Assembly (NCBI RefSeq): GCF_047739745.1
Contig: NZ_JBLLVA010000021.1
Coordinates: 1 to 64,000 of the forward strand
From: Pseudaminobacter sp047739745
Lineage (GTDB): Bacteria; Pseudomonadota; Alphaproteobacteria; Rhizobiales; Rhizobiaceae
DNA: 64,000 bases
Reading direction: 5' to 3'
The position numbers and the translations under genes were made by a program. Shown here in pieces: positions 1 through 8,216 of this stretch (within the stretch, counting starts at the first letter, position 1; every line of letters starts with the position of its first letter). The notes under the pieces are model-generated. The model was given only the letters and a program-made list of their open reading frames with translations, had not been told where the DNA came from and searched no databases.

Positions 1-340
1 TGTGGCAAAGACATGGGACGGAAAAGTTCATCTATCACACTTGACCACGGTCATAAGAGCTAGCTGCCCCGAACACGATCTGAATTCACGTTAGTCTGTC
101 TCCGAATCAAATTTCGAGTACGGCAGCCAGTCATGCGTCAATACGTCGCATCGCGGACCTCCGAGTTGTGACGACTCGTTAACCACGACTCGCCTGGATT
201 TCGTTCCTTTCCATGAAAGTTGAGCTTCTACGCGTAGCAACTTTCGTGCCAATCGCAGGTTTTCGTGCTAACGACTCGTTAACCACGACTCCGAGTCCAC
301 ATTCTTGACTTCGGAGTCCACATCGACTATATTTGAACCC
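1..340. other. Gene-free left edge with short direct repeats
   Basis: No convincing coding sequence is seen. The stretch is less G+C-rich than the rest of the window. A 21-bp direct repeat (acgactcgttaaccacgact plus c) lies at 171-191 and 271-291, and a 10-bp repeat gagtccacat occurs at 293-302 and 314-323. It probably holds the promoter region of the small gene that follows. Confidence 0.5.
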
Positions 341-751
341 ATGACGACGTTGGAAGAATTTTTGAGAGCCAGATACGCCAGCCTGCAAAGGCAGCGCGCA
401 GAACTTCACACGCAGTTAAAAGTCATTCAGAAAGAAATTGACGAAATAGAAAAGGCGTCGAGAGCATCAGGCTTGCCAGTCGTGGAAGAAAATCCGCCGA
501 TTTCCGTGGGTCAACTAAAAGATAATCGAAAAAAATCTTTCACTATGAAAGAAGCAGCCGTGGAAATCCTCCAAAAATACCCAGATGGACTTCTAGCAAC
601 CGAAATTCTGTCTAGGATGAATGAACTACTCGGGACTAACTATCCGCGATCAAGCCTTAGCCCACAACTCTCTCGACTGAAACACGAGGGGATTGTTTAC
701 GACGCAAAGGGCCGATGGATACTTGTTCCGGAGATAAGTGCGCATGATTAG
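341..751 (+). CDS. Small hypothetical protein, coiled coil plus winged-helix-like C-terminus
   Basis: A 136-residue protein I do not recognise by family. Residues about 5-45 are rich in K, E, Q and R and look like a coiled coil (REQ-rich helix around RQRAELHTQLKVIQKEID). The C-terminal 75 residues, with a helix around KEAAVEILQKYPDG and later LSPQLSRLKHEGIV followed by GRWILV, look like a winged-helix DNA-binding fold. The ATG at 341 is preferred over the in-frame TTG at 305, which lies within the 10-bp direct repeats, but neither has a clear ribosome binding site. Base composition is lower in G+C than neighbouring genes, which suggests transfer. It is followed by two hairpins. Confidence 0.6.
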   Translation: MTTLEEFLRARYASLQRQRAELHTQLKVIQKEIDEIEKASRASGLPVVEENPPISVGQLKDNRKKSFTMKEAAVEILQKYPDGLLATEILSRMNELLGTNYPRSSLSPQLSRLKHEGIVYDAKGRWILVPEISAHD

Positions 752-804
752 CTATGAAGATCACAATAACGAATGCCGTTTCAATAGCATCAGCGAAGCA
801 AGAA

Positions 805-865
805 TTGCCTCATAGGTTTGAGGCAACAAAAAAGCGGGCTGCACCACCAATGCATCGCCCGCTTT
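805..865 (+). terminator. Tandem hairpins after the winged-helix-like gene
   Basis: The first hairpin pairs ttgcctc (805-811) with gaggcaa (820-826). The second pairs aaagcgggc (831-839) with gcccgcttt (857-865). They lie 50-110 bases past the stop codon at 751 and fit an intrinsic terminator, though no long T tract follows. Confidence 0.55.
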
Positions 866-1005
866 ATGTGACTAGCCTGAAGTCAATTACGACTCGAGTC
901 AGGCATGGTCGGATGAGAGCTGTAAGTCCCCCTTCACAAGGAATCCTTACATTAAACTCTCCGCTCATTCAACTCGGGTCAGACGCGCAAAAAGGACATG
1001 CGTAA

Positions 1006-1209
1006 ATGACTATCGAAATCGAACTCCCCTATCCCCGTCGCCAGCGCTCTCCAGAGGTCTCCGAAGAGATGGCAGCAATTATCAAGGCATTGTTGGCCCA
1101 TGGAATGACTCAGCACGATATCGCTGCTCGTTTCGGCATCAATCAGGGTCGCGTCAGCGAAATTAATAAGGGCAAGCGTCACCCTGGCATTCTGCCCGCG
1201 CAACTATAA
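1006..1209 (+). CDS. Small HTH DNA-binding protein (67 aa)
   Basis: A 67-residue basic protein. Residues about 33-58 (GMTQHDIAARFGINQGRVSE) form a canonical helix-turn-helix of the resolvase/sigma-70 region 4 type, followed by a basic tail (KGKRH). The role is probably transcriptional regulation; the target is unknown. It is followed 13 bases later by a 47-residue basic protein, so the two probably form an operon. This part of the window has low G+C and resembles accessory DNA. Confidence 0.65.
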   Translation: MTIEIELPYPRRQRSPEVSEEMAAIIKALLAHGMTQHDIAARFGINQGRVSEINKGKRHPGILPAQL

Positions 1210-1222
1210 AAGGCTGTCAGCG

Positions 1223-1366
1223 ATGGCTAAGAAACAGAGTTCATCTCGGATATCAACGCTTGCCTCAAAAATCTTGAGCGGATCCAGGAGACCGACCGCT
1301 GCGGAAGCGAAACGCTTGGCAGCTTCGGTACTCTCTCAAGATGAGAAGAAGGGTCAGCGCAGATAA
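1223..1366 (+). CDS. 47-residue basic hypothetical protein
   Basis: ATG at 1223 to TAA at 1366 encodes 47 residues beginning MAKKQSSSRISTLASKIL and ending DEKKGQRR. It is rich in Lys, Arg, Ser and Ala and has no Cys. It lies 13 bases after the HTH gene and is followed directly by a hairpin, which supports a two-gene transcript. The function is unknown; such small basic proteins often accompany HTH regulators in accessory DNA. Confidence 0.55.
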   Translation: MAKKQSSSRISTLASKILSGSRRPTAAEAKRLAASVLSQDEKKGQRR

Positions 1367-1374
1367 TACAGAAA

Positions 1375-1401
1375 GGGTTGTCGCTTTGTTGGCGGCAACC
1401 C
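1375..1401 (+). terminator. Hairpin after the two-gene accessory operon
   Basis: gggttg (1375-1380) pairs with caaccc (1396-1401), with a cgc/gcg pairing inside. It lies nine bases past the stop of the 47-residue protein. There is no T tract. Confidence 0.4.
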
Positions 1402-1437
1402 AGCCCTGGGTGGTGAACGAATGAGATGCGAGAACCC

Positions 1438-1893
1438 TCATCCCACCCACCCCTCATACTCCCGTATCAGCCCCTCCCACGCTTCCAGAGGCGGCAGCTT
1501 GTCGTAGCTGTGCGGCGCGCCGGTCTGGGCAAACGCCAGCTTCTCTGCTGTCCAGGTCTCGACAAAGGGCGCGAGCCGGCTCGGCTCGTCGAGCATGGTG
1601 GTGCGCAGGTTGACGAACCAGTCCATGCCTTCCGGCCGCGTGAACATCCAGCTCATGCAGTGCGGGCAGAAATAATGCCGCGTCGCGCCATGCAGCCCGC
1701 CGATCACCGGCTCTCCCTGGATGACCTCAAAACCCTCGGCGGGAATGGCGGCCGACAGCGAAAAGGCCGAAGAACTCATTTTCTGGCAGCCGGTGCAGTG
1801 GCAGGCCATGGTGACCAGTGGGGCAGCATTCACCCTGAACCGCACCTGCCCGCAGCGGCACCCGCCCTCCCATGGCAGTTTCCAGTCGCGCAT
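1438..1893 (-). CDS. GFA-family (glutathione-dependent formaldehyde-activating-like) protein
   Basis: A 151-residue protein of the GFA/CENP-V fold. Zinc-binding cysteines are visible as C12-x-C14 (GGCRCGQ), C31-x-C33-xx-C36 (CHCTGC) and C76-xx-C79 (CPHC), the normal pattern of the family. The start at 1893 (MRDWKLPWEGG) puts the first zinc motif at the usual distance from the N-terminus; an in-frame upstream start at 2025 would add 44 arginine-rich residues without homology. Many GFA-family proteins have no proven formaldehyde activity, so the name is structural only. It is not next to the C1 cluster, about 48 kb away. Confidence 0.85.
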   Translation of the reverse strand: MRDWKLPWEGGCRCGQVRFRVNAAPLVTMACHCTGCQKMSSSAFSLSAAIPAEGFEVIQGEPVIGGLHGATRHYFCPHCMSWMFTRPEGMDWFVNLRTTMLDEPSRLAPFVETWTAEKLAFAQTGAPHSYDKLPPLEAWEGLIREYEGWVG

Positions 1894-3217
1894 TTGCCGC
1901 CTCCTGTCTTCCGGCCATCGACGGGGCAGCTTACGCAAGCCCGGCGAAAGAGGGAACCGCATGCCGTCACGTCCCGGACCGAGGATGCTCCGTGCTGCGG
2001 CTATGCTGGAAGTGGACGAGGGCAAGGCCCCGGATAGTCTCGCTCCGCGCCGGCTTCCGGGATGAGTGTGTCTGGCGGCCTCCGTTCAACTGCCTGGCGC
2101 CACCGTCAGGAACGCGCTGCCCGTTGGTATCTTCATCCCGGCCAGGAGCGAAAGCGACCGGTGAGCCGGGATTCATGCCCATCGTCCAACAAACCAAATT
2201 CGGCTCGGAACTTTGGGCGCAAATGCATCGACAGGAAGGGACAAAACACCACCCTCCCCGCTACCAAGCCGCTGAATTTACTCACACCATCGCCGGCAAG
2301 GACCGCACATCCATCCACCCCTTTTCCTCCGCTCGCATAATCCCTTGCAGTTTCTCCTGCGGGAAGGCCGATCATGACGGTGGTTGCGCGGGGAGAAACC
2401 GGCTTCCGTCCTCGCGGCTAACGTGGCCATGGGGCGGACCCGGAAAGTTCGCATGGATGGCGGCTTCATCAAAGGCCGGCCCGCCCTTCGGGGGCTGCCG
2501 GTTGAAATCAGCGGAAAGCGCTGGGCCGTCGTCCGGAAGGCATTTCTGCCGTTCCGGCAGGGAGCCGTTCCCGGCAGTGGGCGATCCCAGCGAGCGAACC
2601 GGAGACAAAGCCGGACGGGCGGCCGCAAGGTCGCATATCTAACTCAACGAGCGTCCGCGCGGCCGCCCGTCTTCCCGACTTCTCGAAAGGAAGTCCGTTC
2701 TTTGTCAATGGCCAGACGCAAAAGCGGGCGTGGCGATGAATATCTGTGCCTGGCTGCGTCTGGCCATTCGGGCCCCCTCCAGCGACGAGCGAAGCGAGGC
2801 AGCTTAAGGGCGGGGCAAAGGACCCCCAGACGCAAAGCGGGCGTGGCAGCGGAATACTGTGAGCGACCCTATCAGAACGTGGGTTCCTCGCCCCTCTGGG
2901 GAGAGGTGTCGAGGCGAAGCCGGGACGGAGAGGGGGGCCAGCTTAAGGGCGGGGCAAAGCGCGCCTCCAGACGGCAACAGCCGACGTGGCGATGCTGAGA
3001 CGCGCTTTACCCTCCCCCGAGGTGGGGAGGGTCGATCCGCGTCAGCGGATCGGGGTGGGGGCATACGTCCATAGTAACTCATCACCCCCCATCAAGGAAA
3101 AGGTAAGGCGCCGCCGCCTGTCCTCTCCCCCGGGCAGGGGGAGAGGTGTCGAGGCGAAGCCGAGACGGAGTGGGGGTGCTATCGACGCTGCGCCGGAGCG
3201 ATGATGATGCGTGTTCT
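1894..3217. repeat. 1.3-kb gene-free mosaic of palindromic repeats
   Basis: No credible gene is seen here on either strand. The right half is a patchwork of repeat units. A 20-bp unit agcttaagggcggggcaaag occurs at 2801-2820 and 2940-2959. Units around gaggcgaagccg lie at 2891-2935 and 3121-3177. A unit ending atcggggtgggg is at 3009-3060. A 13-bp inverted repeat (gacgggcggccgc) has arms at 2614-2626 and 2659-2671 and recurs in part near 42.5 kb. The left part, 1894-2590, shows nothing recognisable. Confidence 0.65.
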
Positions 3218-4102
3218 TCAGGCGGGCGTGGCCGCGAGGGTCGGCGTGGGCGCGACGGCCGGCAACTCGGCAGGCTCCTGCAGCGGGGCTATCCGGAAAT
3301 CGTCTTCCATCGGCGAGGCGGTCGGCAGTCCTGGATTGGCGGGTGCGGCCACCGGCAGCACCTCCGGCGCCACGGCCGGGGCTTTCCGTTTCATGCGGCG
3401 GCGGTCTCGGCCAAGCCCGGTTTCGTCCAGCAGGCCGCGGCGCTTGGCGTCATAATAATAGCCGCGCGCGTAGAAGCCCACGGCCCGGTCGTAATTGCCG
3501 TTCGCCACCAGATAGGCGCCGCGCAGGTAGCGCACCGCATATTTCAAATTGGTCTCGGCATCGAGCAGCCCGCTCGCCGGGCCGCGATAGCCCATGCCCC
3601 GTGCCGTATCGTGGCGGATCTGCATCAGCCCCCAATAGGGTCCGTTGCGCAGGCCGGGATTGAAGGTGCTTTCGCGCTTCACCACGCGCCGCACCAGATC
3701 GACCGGCACTTCGTAATGTTCCGCATAGCGCGCAATCAGCGCGTCGAGCTCGGGGCTGCGCGCCGCCACCGTCGCCGGGCCGAAGCGCGTGTCGGGCGCC
3801 GGCGCGGCATAGGAATTGACGCTGAGCGTGGTGTCGGCCTCGGCTTCCGCCGCCATGGCGTAGCCGACCTCGGTCGTGCCGCTCGGCGTCGGCACCAGCG
3901 CCACCACCTCCGGCAGCACCGGGTCCTCCGGAAAACTCAGCGCCAGGCTGTCCACGGCGTTCCCGCCGGTGGTCGAACAGGCGGCCAGCGCCAGAGGCGA
4001 AAGCACGATTGCAGCCAGGAAAAATCTGGAAAATGAAGGCAAACCGCGCTCTTGTCCAAATATGGCGCACGATCCGAAACGCCGGGTTCCCGGCAGGATC
4101 AT
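3218..4102 (-). CDS. Lytic transglycosylase lipoprotein (SLT domain)
   Basis: A 294-residue envelope protein predicted to cleave peptidoglycan glycan strands. From the start at 4102 (MILPGTRRFG) a hydrophobic signal leads to a lipobox LALAAC with Cys42. An SLT/lysozyme-like domain spans residues about 118-225. The catalytic Glu is E144 in VVKRESTFNPG, and the following GPYWGLMQI is the family's second motif. The C-terminus is a Pro/Ala-rich tail. An in-frame start at 4225 would place 41 residues before the signal peptide and is unlikely. It is divergent from ogt and followed downstream by the repeat mosaic. Confidence 0.85.
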   Translation of the reverse strand: MILPGTRRFGSCAIFGQERGLPSFSRFFLAAIVLSPLALAACSTTGGNAVDSLALSFPEDPVLPEVVALVPTPSGTTEVGYAMAAEAEADTTLSVNSYAAPAPDTRFGPATVAARSPELDALIARYAEHYEVPVDLVRRVVKRESTFNPGLRNGPYWGLMQIRHDTARGMGYRGPASGLLDAETNLKYAVRYLRGAYLVANGNYDRAVGFYARGYYYDAKRRGLLDETGLGRDRRRMKRKAPAVAPEVLPVAAPANPGLPTASPMEDDFRIAPLQEPAELPAVAPTPTLAATPA

Positions 4103-4322
4103 GCATGAAAAACAATAGGCTGGAGCACGATGAATGCCCCGAAATGGTCCCGCCCCCGAAGCATTTCTTACATGAGCCGCATCTTTTCGGCAACGGGGCG
4201 CGCGCGCCTTTGGCGAAGCGCCCATGGCGTAGAGTGACGGCGAAATTCGCCGGCGGCCGATGTTCTTCCTTTGTACTCGCCGGCATTCATGCTAGAAGTC
4301 TGCGAGCCCCGGAAGGGAAATC

Positions 4323-4898
4323 ATGACCGCAAGCCTTTGCTATCATCTGTTCGAAACGCAAATCGGCTGGATCGGCATTGCCTGGAGCGACGCCGGCCTG
4401 ACCCGGCTGCAATTGCCGGAGCGCGACCGTGCCGCCACGCAAAGGCGGCTGCTTGCCACCATTCCCGATCGCGGCAATCAGGCGGCCCAGCCAGCCGAGC
4501 ACCTGCCCGAGCAAATCGCCTCGGTCGTCGCTGCCATCACCCGTTATGCATCCGGCGAGGCGGTCGATTTTTCCGGCACGCCGGTCGATCTCGGCGGCGT
4601 CGACGCGTTCCGGCTGGCAATTTACGCTGCCGCCCGCAAGCTCGGCTTCGGTGAAGTCACCACCTATGGCGAGCTTGCCGCCCGCGCCGGCCATCCGGGC
4701 ATGGCGCGCGAAACCGGTCAGGCGCTCGGCAGCAATCCGGTGCCCCTCGTGGTTCCCTGCCACCGCATTCTTGCCGCCGGCGGCAAGATCGGCGGCTTCT
4801 CGGCGCCCGGCGGTTCGGCGACGAAGGAACGTCTGCTGGCCATGGAAGGGGTGCGCGTCGGCCCGCCTCCGCCGGCACAGGCGTCGTTCGGCTTTTAG
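4323..4898 (+). CDS. ogt: Methylated-DNA--protein-cysteine methyltransferase
   Basis: A 191-residue Ogt-type repair protein that transfers alkyl groups from O6-alkylguanine to its own cysteine. The acceptor is C146 in VVPCHRIL, preceded by the DNA-binding helix region GEVTTYGELAARAG (about 110-124). The length and the absence of an Ada regulatory domain fit Ogt. It is a single gene, divergent from the lytic transglycosylase, and no Ada-type regulator is nearby. Confidence 0.93.
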   Translation: MTASLCYHLFETQIGWIGIAWSDAGLTRLQLPERDRAATQRRLLATIPDRGNQAAQPAEHLPEQIASVVAAITRYASGEAVDFSGTPVDLGGVDAFRLAIYAAARKLGFGEVTTYGELAARAGHPGMARETGQALGSNPVPLVVPCHRILAAGGKIGGFSAPGGSATKERLLAMEGVRVGPPPPAQASFGF

Positions 4899-4925
4899 AG
4901 CATGATCGCGAAAGCGAGCTCAGAG

Positions 4926-5264
4926 CTAGTTCCTGTGCCGGAATATCTCCACGCGCTCGAGCGGGTCGATCTGCTCGCATTTGCGCACCGGGCATGACGC
5001 CGTATCGGCGCTGGGCACATAGGCCGGCGCGGCCCACTCGTTGAAGCTGCAATATCCCGCATGGCTGACATAGCGGTCGTAAAGCGGAAGCGAGGGGTTG
5101 CGCCGCGACTGGTAGCGCAGGATCACCGCCCCCTCCCCGTCGATGGTCGCCTGCACCTCGGCGCAGTACATGCGGGTGGGGTTGTAGCGGGACACTGCCT
5201 GCGCCTGAACGCCCAGCACCGACAGGCACAAGCCAAGCAAGACAGGTCTCATGACAGGTTTCAT
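4926..5264 (-). CDS. Secreted small cysteine-containing hypothetical protein
   Basis: A 112-residue protein with an N-terminal signal peptide (MKPVMRPVLLGLCLSVLGVQ, cleavage probably after AQA). The mature part has four cysteines (MYCAEV, GYCSFN, ASCPVRKCEQ), suggesting two disulfides in the periplasm. The start at 5264 is preferred because it leaves a normal signal peptide; an ATG two codons upstream is also possible. I do not recognise a functional family. It lies convergent to ogt, 28 bases from its stop. Confidence 0.65.
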   Translation of the reverse strand: MKPVMRPVLLGLCLSVLGVQAQAVSRYNPTRMYCAEVQATIDGEGAVILRYQSRRNPSLPLYDRYVSHAGYCSFNEWAAPAYVPSADTASCPVRKCEQIDPLERVEIFRHRN

Positions 5265-5585
5265 GGCCAATTCTCCCTTCGGGGCATTTGCATTCTGGCA
5301 GCCCGCCGCCGAGAACAGGAGCCTTAACCGGCTGAAGCTAACACAACTGCGGGGTTTCGGCGACGCCGACCCGCAACCGTCACCATCACAAGCCGGTGAC
5401 GCGCTCGGTAAAACTCCGCCCTTGTGTTATTGGCCAAGAGGCACTATATCAGCCACGTTGATATTTCGGCCGATCGATCTGTAGTCCCGCGATTTTCCTC
5501 GCGTTTGCTGTTATCTATCTCCAAAATCTCGATACAAGCGGCCAGGTTCGCCTGGCCTAAACGTTGCAAACGCAAGGAACGTAAA

Positions 5586-5798
5586 ATGGCAACTGGTACC
5601 GTTAAGTGGTTTAACGCAACCAAGGGTTTTGGCTTCATTCAGCCCGATGCAGGCGGCGCGGACGTTTTCGTCCACATCTCGGCCGTCGAGCGTGCTGGTC
5701 TTTCGAATCTCGTCGAAGGCCAGAAGATCAATTTCGAGATCGAGCAGGACCGCCGCACCGGCAAGTCCTCTGCTGGTTCTCTTTCCAAGGCCGGCTGA
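5586..5798 (+). CDS. Cold-shock protein (CspA family)
   Basis: A 70-residue single cold-shock domain that binds RNA and single-stranded DNA. The two nucleic-acid-binding motifs KGFGFI (RNP1) and VFVHIS (RNP2) are intact. The start is the ATG at 5586, a few bases after aaggaacg. More than 100 gene-free bases precede it, consistent with the long leader typical of cspA-type genes. Two further paralogues lie at 46.7 and 47.4 kb. The reading frame stays open for 64 codons beyond its TGA stop (see findings). Confidence 0.92.
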   Translation: MATGTVKWFNATKGFGFIQPDAGGADVFVHISAVERAGLSNLVEGQKINFEIEQDRRTGKSSAGSLSKAG

Positions 5799-6024
5799 TT
5801 TGGCGCATGGTCCCGAAGGGTCGCAAAGACCTTTCATGAAGACCATGCCAAGCTGAAAAGCGCCAGCGCGCACCGGACCGCTGAGTTCGGAGCGCGCGGC
5901 AAGTCACGGATGTACTGGCGGCCGCGCGACAAGCGCGCCGGGGTCATGATCGAAACGTCGAAGCGGCAGATTGCCGCCGGCCTCGGTCGATGAACTCCAG
6001 CAAGGTCAGCCCACTTGGATACGG

Positions 6025-6050
6025 AAGGCGGGGTAACTCCCGCCTTTTTG
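6025..6050 (+). terminator. Intrinsic terminator downstream of the cold-shock gene
   Basis: aaggcggg (6025-6032) pairs with cccgcctt (6039-6046) around a six-base loop, followed by a T-rich tract (ttttgttttt). It lies about 230 bases past the cold-shock stop, so it could end that transcript or a small RNA in between. Confidence 0.75.
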
Positions 6051-6086
6051 TTTTTAAAGCCCGAGCAACCCGGCCCGCATTCTACG

Positions 6087-6353
6087 CTACTGGAAAAACC
6101 ACGGGCTCCCGTCATAGCCGAGACGCGGCTTCGGTTTCGCTCGTTCGCCGACGACCACGGTTCGCGGCGCGCTGATTGCACCGGTCGCGACGCAATCTAT
6201 CCTGGCGGACGAATTCACCTTGGCGGACGAGTTCGCCGACGTCGCGCAAGCGCGCGGCGCCTCGGTCATTTTCTTGTGCCTGACCTGGTCGTGAGCGAAG
6301 GCATTTGCTGTAACGATAAAGGAAGCGACACACGTCAACAGAATGGCTTTCAT
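6087..6353 (-). CDS. Small secreted hypothetical protein
   Basis: An 88-residue protein starting MKAILLTCVASFIVTANAFA, a convincing signal peptide, after a ribosome binding site gaggga eight or so bases upstream. The mature part is basic with two cysteines and no recognisable domain. Codon use is less clean than in its neighbours, so it could be a decaying gene. It converges on the cold-shock gene. Confidence 0.5.
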   Translation of the reverse strand: MKAILLTCVASFIVTANAFAHDQVRHKKMTEAPRACATSANSSAKVNSSARIDCVATGAISAPRTVVVGERAKPKPRLGYDGSPWFFQ

Positions 6354-6448
6354 GACATTCCCTCGAGTTCGCTTAAATTTTTCGAGATAGTTGACGTTAC
6401 GTCAGGTCGCAGCCGCGAGCAAGCAAGCGCCCTCTCGCAAGATGGCGA

Positions 6449-7060
6449 TCAGGGCAGCCACTCGATCGGAACATGGCCGGAGTCGGCGTGTACTCGCTCC
6501 AGCCAGGCCGAGACCGCCGGATAATCAGCGAGATCGAAGCCGCCGGCGCCTGCCTCATGCGTATAGGCATAGAGCGCGATATCGGCGACGCTGAATTCCG
6601 CACCGGCGAAAAACGCATTGCCAGCCAAATGCCGTTCCATGACGCCAAGAGCCTTGTTGCCGCGTTCCAGCGTCAGCGCCAGTCGCTCCGGCGTCGCCTC
6701 GCCGGCCCGCCTTGGCACGGTCAGCAGCGCCTTGCGCACGGCAATATAAGGCTCATGGCTGTACTGCTCGAAGAACATCCATTGATAGGCAAGCCCGCGC
6801 TGATAGGCGTCGGCGGGCAGGAAGCGGGTTCCTTCGGCAAGATAGAGCAGGATCGCGTTGGATTCGGCCAGCAGCCGTCCGTCGTCCAGCTCCAGCAGCG
6901 GCACCATCGCATTGGGGTTCTTGGCCGTATACTCCGGCGAGCGCGTTGCGCCGGTATGCGAACTCACCTCGACATGCTCGAACGGCAAGCCGAGCTTTGC
7001 CATCAAAAGACGCGGCTTGTAGCAATTGCCGCTGTCGATCATCCCATAAAGTCTTGCCAT
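6449..7060 (-). CDS. Glutathione S-transferase family protein
   Basis: A 203-residue GST. The thioredoxin-fold N-terminal domain begins MARLYGMIDSGNCYKPRLLM, with the glutathione-contact motif around MVPLLELDDGRLLAESNAIL (cis-Pro plus ESNAI). The C-terminal helical domain includes FSVADIALYAYTH, the usual N-capping box region with its Asp. The start at 7060 gives the normal family length. A substrate cannot be named. It is followed upstream, in the same direction, by the EAL-like gene, 93 bases away. Confidence 0.88.
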   Translation of the reverse strand: MARLYGMIDSGNCYKPRLLMAKLGLPFEHVEVSSHTGATRSPEYTAKNPNAMVPLLELDDGRLLAESNAILLYLAEGTRFLPADAYQRGLAYQWMFFEQYSHEPYIAVRKALLTVPRRAGEATPERLALTLERGNKALGVMERHLAGNAFFAGAEFSVADIALYAYTHEAGAGGFDLADYPAVSAWLERVHADSGHVPIEWLP

Positions 7061-7153
7061 GCCGGTCGCTCCGATTTGGCGGCGCACTATCCCGCCGACG
7101 GGCACCGTCATCCAGTGAGTTTTTTCAAACGACACGTCAATGGAATCAATGCG

Positions 7154-8002
7154 TCACCCCAAGTGTCGGGTAACCCTGTACGGTTCGTCGAGCAGTCGCC
7201 GGATGGACAGCGGCTCCAGTTCGAAAACCGTTCCGCCGAGTGCCGCCGGGGCGAGATAGTCACCTTGGAACAGGTCGGCCCCGCATTTGTGCGCCACGCG
7301 CAAATGCCCCGGGCTGGCGATGCCCTCGACCAGCACCCTTATGCCGCGGTGACGCAGCCGCGAAATGACCGTGCCAAGCAACCTCGCCGTGGCCGCATCC
7401 TGATAGGCCTGCGCAAACCAGCCGGCCTCGACCCGCACGATATCAGGTCCGCTCAGGCCGAACTCCGTCTCGGCAAGATGCTTGCTGCCGAAAACGCCGA
7501 TCGCAACGCCGAAGCCCTTCTCGCGCAATGTCCCACCGTGGCCGATCAGCGCCTGCCGATGTTCCTCGCTCGCGTCGAACTCGCAGACAAGCCGGCGCGG
7601 CCGCGGCAGCACTTCATAATCGTCGGCGTCCACCGTTTCATCCAGCCATGGCGAAAGTTCCCCGTTCAGGATCGGATGATAACCAACCCACAGATCGAGC
7701 CCATCGATGCCGACATGGCGATAATTGGCAAGACCGAGAGCAGAGCACAGGCCGATGACCCCCGACATATCGGCTGGATTCAAACCCGCGCGGAAATCGG
7801 CAAAGGCGATCTGCTTGCCACCCGTGAACGGCACGGTTGAAGCTTTGACGCCGATTGGCACCAGTTTGTCGCCCTCCTTCGAGAACAGAGGCCGATATGC
7901 GCTCTTCAGCCGGTAGGCTTCATGAACGCCGATTGCGATGCCGAGTTCGTCGACGACGATAGCCTGTCTTACGCCGGCTGGTCCGCCAGATGCCGCATTC
8001 AT
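7154..8002 (-). CDS. Degenerate EAL-domain protein
   Basis: A 282-residue protein (start MNAASGGPAG) resembling cyclic-di-GMP phosphodiesterase EAL domains. The C-terminal landmarks are present: VLVEGIASPGHLRVAHKCGA and ADLFQGDYLAPA match the EGIE...QGYY region. The catalytic EAL motif is not seen; the matching position reads VGYHPIL, and the metal-binding acidic residues are not conserved. It is therefore probably catalytically inactive and may act as a binding or regulatory protein. No GGDEF or sensory domain is fused. Confidence 0.7.
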   Translation of the reverse strand: MNAASGGPAGVRQAIVVDELGIAIGVHEAYRLKSAYRPLFSKEGDKLVPIGVKASTVPFTGGKQIAFADFRAGLNPADMSGVIGLCSALGLANYRHVGIDGLDLWVGYHPILNGELSPWLDETVDADDYEVLPRPRRLVCEFDASEEHRQALIGHGGTLREKGFGVAIGVFGSKHLAETEFGLSGPDIVRVEAGWFAQAYQDAATARLLGTVISRLRHRGIRVLVEGIASPGHLRVAHKCGADLFQGDYLAPAALGGTVFELEPLSIRRLLDEPYRVTRHLG

Positions 8003-8216
8003 GGCGCTATTCTCCCTGCAAGTCTTTTGATAGCGGCTTGAGATGCCGCCTCGTTGCCCCGACACTTGCATCCAACATTTGCGCCGGCGTTAATGAGGCA
8101 TGTGGCGGCACAACTTTGCGCAGGCAGGCTTAACCAGCCCTTGCGATTTCCCGCGCAATCCGACATGACAAGCCCGGCCCAACTCGGGCCAATCCATGAA
8201 AAGGAGACAGACAGTC

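Noticed and set aside
1872..2998. Several overlapping open frames in the 1.3-kb gap
   Set aside because: They overlap each other in different frames and read through repeats; none has a signal peptide, domain or ribosome binding site.
2700..3180. Possible CRISPR array
   Set aside because: The repeats are of several unlike families with irregular spacing and are palindromic; there are no cas genes in the window.
5799..5993. Ribosomal protein S21 gene, expected after cspA in some rhizobia
   Set aside because: The basic open segment does not match the S21 sequence pattern and has no start codon in the right place.
6354..6448. tRNA or other stable RNA in the short gaps
   Set aside because: No T-arm-like sequence or cloverleaf was seen here or in other gaps of the window.
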